From Lampris incognitus (taxonomy: Eukaryota; Chordata; Actinopteri; Lampriformes; Lampridae), in assembly GCF_029633865.1 (NCBI RefSeq), contig NC_079219.1, positions 58,348,350 through 58,412,349 on the forward strand: a stretch of 64,000 nt of DNA, in the 5' to 3' direction. The stretch's first letter is position 1, and each line of letters begins with the position of its first letter. A program made the translations under genes and the position numbers. Under the pieces are notes generated by a model. That model ran no database searches. It was given only the letters and a program-made list of their open reading frames with translations, and was not told where the DNA came from. Shown piece after piece: positions 61,962 through 64,000 of the stretch.

Positions 61962-63638
61962 TGGGGTGTTCCAGTCTGGCTGGTTAAATACGTCCTAAAG
62001 ATTAATTGGGATTTTCGTCTTTATCTATACAAGACAGTGAAGGAGGTTGGGACGTGGGTGTTAGGTCTAAGACCACAACATTTTGGGTGCTGTCTGGTTG
62101 TGCCACCAGGACCCCCTCACGTGGTTACAAGCAGTTTGACTATTTGAACACGGCAGACTCTCAATATAACCTTACATAGGCAGGCCTGCTTATACATACT
62201 CAACCAATCATCACGTAATGACGTCAGATTTGGCGCATCTGGCGTAATCAACTGAGGGGTAAGCCATCCTGGGCACAAGTTAGCAAGAGCTAGCTATATT
62301 CTGAAGAAATCCTGCAGAAGAATCCGCCCCTTCAGTTCTGCCTAACAGCCACGTGAGCAGGCAAACTGACTGACAGCAATGGGACCAATGGAGACGCCTG
62401 CTGCAAAGAACACTCCTGACTGACTGTTATCGAGCGGTAACAGAGAACATGGTCTGTCTGTTTACGGCGTCTAGGGCAGCCACAGAGAACCGACTCTTTT
62501 CCTCAGTGCATCTCCTTACTTGATAGCTGTTGGGGTGTAGAAAGAGTTTGAGCAAATTCGAGATTATAATCACTGATAGTCACTTTAGGTGCTATCATGT
62601 GATTGGTTGATTAGCCACAAGCAGGCCTACCTGTGCAGGATTACAATTAAAATCTGCAGGACAGGGGGTTGTTGAGGCCTGGGTTGGGATACACTGCATT
62701 AGTCGACCCACATTGTTGATGCAAGCTGCAGGCCTTAACAGGATTTTGCACAGGGGAATCAGAGGTTTGCAGCAGCTTTTAGCCAAGCCTTCCTTTAATA
62801 AGCATCTCGCAGGAATGTGAAGTCCTTAAGGAAGTCATTTATCGTAGATTAAGCGGTCTTACGTCCTCCATCCTGCAGGGCGGGGCAGTTGGGCCTCTCC
62901 CTCACTGGCAGGGTGTAGACCTCTGGGAGAGAGGGGCAAGATGAAAGGCTGTCTTCCTGGACAGGACTTGACCCCGCGGAGCACTCCTCCCCGTCTGCAT
63001 TGTCAAACTCCTGGTTGACCCAGGGGCGGCACAAAAAATAATTTAAAAAAAGTGCGGAAAAACCACAATTACAAATATGAAATTAAGCAGGAATAACAAA
63101 CTGTGTTGTTATGCTTAATAATGCAGACGGCTTGATCGATACGTGTCAGAGACAGACAGGAAGGAACGAAACAGATAGCGTAAATTAATGGCACCCTGGC
63201 CGCTAGCTGAATAACAACACTGCCAGGCTGGAAGGGGAAGATCTTATTCATAGACAAGACCGAGGGCAGAGATTATTGACATTTTCTAACTCTTTAGGCT
63301 ACAATCATGCAGAGTTCCCGTTACGAGCCAGTACTTCTCCAAGTACTTCCCCATTTCCGCCCCAAATTAAATTCAACCCCTCCCGCTGACATCCTCGATG
63401 GGAAACCCCCAAGTTTATCCTTCGACTCTCGGCGGTACAGAACAACACAGGCACGCATGCACACGGTGGGACGAACGCCAAACAGGTGAATAGGTCTCTT
63501 ACATGTTGGAGACTTACATTGAATCCCACTCCTCCCCTCTTGCAGCACAGGCAGGTGAGGAGCAGCAGAACGAAAGAGACGAGCCCCGAGCAAGAGATGA
63601 GAATGACGACGTAGGGCGGAGGAGAGAGGGGTGCCGCC
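39052..63638 (-). CDS. lmtk3: Lemur tail kinase 3, all but the first exon (5'-partial)
   Basis: Fifteen exons in phase (63518-63638, 62863-63010, 61741-61814, 61324-61442, 60880-60967, 60025-60173, 58704-58788, 58374-58495, 55701-55850, 49059-55569, 46478-46650, 44175-44308, 42175-42509, 41997-42081, 39052-39185) encode about 2,809 codons. First comes a membrane segment ([21 protein letters not shown], closest to LMTK3), then the kinase: GNGWFGK loop, VVKEL lysine, HSDLALRN (HRD Arg replaced by Ser), GDYGL for [16 protein letters not shown]. Family tail motifs follow: [14 protein letters not shown] near 55.2 kb, EYYIRLEEH near 55.0 kb, [10 protein letters not shown] near 52.1 kb, [14 protein letters not shown] with ETPTNELS, and SRFTVSP before the stop. 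LMTK3 is a membrane-anchored, mainly neuronal kinase; NVSFF resembles a PP1-docking motif. The 6,511-bp exon makes it about twice human length (about 1,460 aa). The signal-peptide exon lies beyond 64000. Confidence 0.95.
39381..40961. repeat. 53-bp minisatellite, about 30 units, last lmtk3 intron
   Basis: Units of 53 bp share TATATATACACC(A/T)ATACAGC. Up to about 39970 they carry AACACAATTAACTCATACTATC; after that AGAAGAGAAGTAACTCATAGCATC, with later units switching CCAATA to CCTATA. One unit near 40240 is 50 bp. Confidence 0.97.
40962..41609. other. Intron sequence of lmtk3, no separate gene
   Basis: A (GT)n tract at about 41297-41319 and a C-run near 41384-41400. A short frame (40970-41158) is unsupported. 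Confidence 0.4.
41610..41990 (-). repeat. tRNA-derived SINE next to an lmtk3 exon
   Basis: The reverse strand reads a GGCACGGCGGCGCAGTGGGT head, B box GGTTCGAGTCCC, GTCGTCCTCTGTGTGGAG, then a (GT)n tract and GGGATAGGCTCCAGCATCCC tail. It starts within about 10 bases of the donor of exon 41997-42081. Confidence 0.85.
42753..43319. repeat. Palindromic tRNA-like repeat pair, about 570 bp
   Basis: It starts TGTAGTGAATTCGAGGG and ends CCCCCGAATTCGCTACA. The blocks at about 42910-43010 and 43085-43190 are reverse complements (CTTCGGGAAGCGCGTCCCTG, CATCCCACTTCTGGAACCGCC). Each arm carries a GGGTTCGCGTC-like B box. Two units of the 22.9-kb family lie head to head in an lmtk3 intron. Confidence 0.85.
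43385..43582. mobile_element. hAT-type miniature element in an lmtk3 intron
   Basis: It starts CAGGGGTGCCCAACTCCAGG and ends CCTGGAGTTGGGCACCCCTG, with arms of about 70 bp. Flanks CCGTAGAT (43377-43384) and CCGTAGAC (43583-43590) are an 8-bp duplication with one mismatch. Confidence 0.9.
44457..44517. repeat. (CA)n microsatellite
   Basis: About 60 bp of CA dinucleotides with a few CG interruptions, in an lmtk3 intron. Confidence 0.95.
44668..45646. repeat. Homopurine (GACAGA)n tract, about 0.9 kb, lmtk3 intron
   Basis: Plus-strand purines dominate (AGACAGAGAGAAAGACAGAG types). A unique block, GGTGGACTAGCAATGCACAG and following, occurs at about 44799 and again at 45593, so an 800-bp unit is partly duplicated. 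Frames of 200-340 codons on both strands (RQRERQ or SLSLCL) are artefacts. Confidence 0.95.
45806..45880. repeat. 21-bp tandem repeat, three units
   Basis: CTGTCTGAATACATATACTTC repeats three times in an lmtk3 intron. Confidence 0.95.
46770..47965. mobile_element. Palindromic Tc1-type element
   Basis: Ends CACTACCGTTCAAAAGTTTG and its inverse are flanked by TA (46768-46769 and 47966-47967). The left arm (about 46770-47304) and the right arm (about 47432-47965) are near-perfect reverse complements, one clear difference being Glu/Lys in the encoded EISYTG/KISYTG. Both arms start the same transposase: plus strand from 47149, minus strand from 47587, each with [15 protein letters not shown] and [10 protein letters not shown] helix-turn-helix. 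Neither has a DDE core. The 128-bp centre continues the plus-strand frame ([10 protein letters not shown]). It sits in the intron between lmtk3 exons 49059-55569 and 46478-46650. Confidence 0.93.
47996..48352 (+). repeat. tRNA-derived SINE, forward, lmtk3 intron
   Basis: Head GGCAGTACAGTGGCCCGGTAG with GTTAGCGCTGTCGCC, B box GGTTCGAACCCC, body GTCGTCCTCTGTGTGGAG, tail CCCCATGGGGATCAATAAAG. This is the fullest copy of this family here, antisense to lmtk3. Confidence 0.88.
48353..49058. other. lmtk3 intron sequence, no separate gene
   Basis: AT-rich, with repeated CAAGTC/AGTCAAG motifs near 48820-48890. The lmtk3 donor is at 49058/49059 (GATGCAG then GTGAGC on the minus strand). Confidence 0.4.
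55851..56483. other. lmtk3 intron sequence, no separate gene
   Basis: Unique-looking AT-rich sequence between kinase exon 55701-55850 and the SINE at 56484; no structured repeat noted. Confidence 0.4.
56484..56922 (+). repeat. SINE (GGCGTCC family) with 9-bp target duplication
   Basis: Starts GGGCGTCCGGGTAGCGTGGC, B box GGTTCAAATCCCC, ends GGGGAGAAAAAGGC and a G-run. CTGCTGTAA flanks it at 56475-56483 and 56923-56931. Full length, in an lmtk3 intron. Confidence 0.92.
57352..57830 (-). repeat. SINE (GGCGTCC family), reverse orientation
   Basis: The reverse strand reads GGCATCCAGGTGGCGTGGCG, B box GGTTCGAATCCCC, and a tail near 57385. About 30 bp beyond the head (TGAAAGTAGTTTTAAAAGTG) is shared with the copy at 14722-15205. 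Confidence 0.85.
57893..58255 (-). repeat. tRNA-derived SINE (GTGGTTAGCGC family), reverse orientation
   Basis: The reverse strand reads GGCACGGTGGTCCAGTGGTC, B box GGTTCGAACCCC, GTCGTCCTCTGTGTGGAG and a tail CTACAGGGATCAGTAGAGTA. It ends about 120 bp from lmtk3 exon 58374-58495. Confidence 0.88.
58789..60024. repeat. lmtk3 intron with two local duplications
   Basis: A block of about 120 bp (CCTGTCAGACCGCCCTCGGTG ... GCTGATCCAACACC) at about 59231-59351 recurs diverged at about 59478-59596. A 52-bp unit (GGGTGAGGCCGCC(A/G)CAAACG ... CCCACACCGG) repeats twice at about 59657-59762. No exon structure fits them. Confidence 0.75.
61003..61080. repeat. (GAGA)n tract beside an lmtk3 exon
   Basis: About 75 bp of GAGAGC/GAGAGA, 36 bp beyond the acceptor side of exon 60880-60967; on the minus strand it is a long pyrimidine tract ahead of the exon. 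Confidence 0.9.
61919..61962. repeat. (GT)n microsatellite
   Basis: About 44 bp of GT dinucleotides in an lmtk3 intron. Confidence 0.97.
62160..62700. mobile_element. Degenerate hAT-type miniature element remains
   Basis: 62580-62700 resembles the right end of 22993-23238 (ACCTGTGCAGGATTACAAT, CTGCAGGACAGGGGGTTGTTGAG, GGGTTGGGATACACTGCA). 62170-62240 holds related GCAGGCCTGCTTATACATACTCAACCAATCA. The space between looks like unrelated or inserted sequence; no clean termini. Confidence 0.5.
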
Positions 63639-64000
63639 CTGGATTGAGAGACTGGGAGAGAAAAGGAAAGGGAAGAGGGGGGAGAAAGAAACACAAAGGA
63701 GGCACACACAAAAAAAAAAAAGAGAAAGATTTAAAGCTGCCGTCCGGGCTCCTCGAGCTGCTTATGAGGTACACTGTTAGGGTTGAGTCAGTGAGAGGAG
63801 AGAGAAGAGGCTTTATCGAATCAGAAAAGAGTGAAGTCATGTTACAAAGGTGTTTTATTAAGAGGGCGGTGGAGGGGGGAGGGGGGAGAGGGGGGGGCGC
63901 ACTGGAGTATTTTCATAGAGGCAGGTTTGGGACACGGTGGATATGACCCCCAATGGAAAAGTCGCATTGGGGAATTCGGGGGGAAAAGCGGGAAAAGACA
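63639..64000. other. lmtk3: lmtk3 intron at the window edge
   Basis: Purine-rich on the plus strand, with GAGAGAGG and G-runs near 63865-63897. Upstream of the 63638 acceptor the frame stays open into the intron, but the acceptor CAATCCAG and family comparison set the exon start. No first exon is visible. Confidence 0.5.

Noticed and set aside
63305-63709. ATG at 63709 as the lmtk3 start
   Set aside because: The codons before 63638 are pyrimidine-rich intron with an acceptor at the boundary; the family has a separate signal-peptide exon upstream.

Overview
The window is nuclear DNA from a vertebrate, almost certainly a teleost fish. Three vertebrate genes can be rebuilt exon by exon with GT-AG introns. 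The rest is a typical fish repeat mix: tRNA-derived SINEs, hAT-type miniature elements with 8-bp target duplications, Tc1-like elements, LINE fragments, a Ty3/Gypsy element, and many micro- and minisatellites. The species cannot be named from the sequence.

Layout. 98-4034 (+) holds the last six coding exons of cnot3 (CCR4-NOT subunit 3, NOT-box end). 6061 to about 13.8 kb is a decayed Ty3/Gypsy retrotransposon that lost its gag end and carries later insertions. 16018-19932 (-) is a complete 13-exon prpf31 (U4/U6 snRNP protein, about 507 aa), tail to tail with cnot3; the two are also neighbours in mammals. 20.3-23.9 kb is repeat-rich. 37.7-64 kb (-) is most of lmtk3 (lemur-tail kinase 3): 15 coding exons from the transmembrane exon to the stop, with one 6.5-kb exon. 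Its first exon lies beyond the right edge.

The most interesting block is 23.9-31.6 kb. A ten-exon reading frame of about 758 codons (25000-30156, +) joins an N-terminal C-C-H-H zinc motif, a MULE-type DDE transposase core and a C-terminal SWIM zinc motif, with no stop or phase break. Arrays of one 25-bp unit, in opposite orientation, lie on either side of it (23964-24058 and 31438-31510). I read this as a largely intact Mutator-like DNA transposon of about 7.6 kb, or a gene derived from one that still has its ends.

Other notable structures: a Tc1-type element turned into a near-perfect palindrome with arms of about 535 bp (46770-47965); a nearly intact Tc1-like transposase inside a tetranucleotide satellite; a 53-bp minisatellite of about 30 units in the last lmtk3 intron; a 0.9-kb purine tract in another lmtk3 intron; and a solo-LTR-like insertion and a hAT miniature element nested in the Gypsy copy. 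The three host genes belong to separate processes (mRNA deadenylation, splicing, neuronal kinase signalling) and do not form a functional unit.
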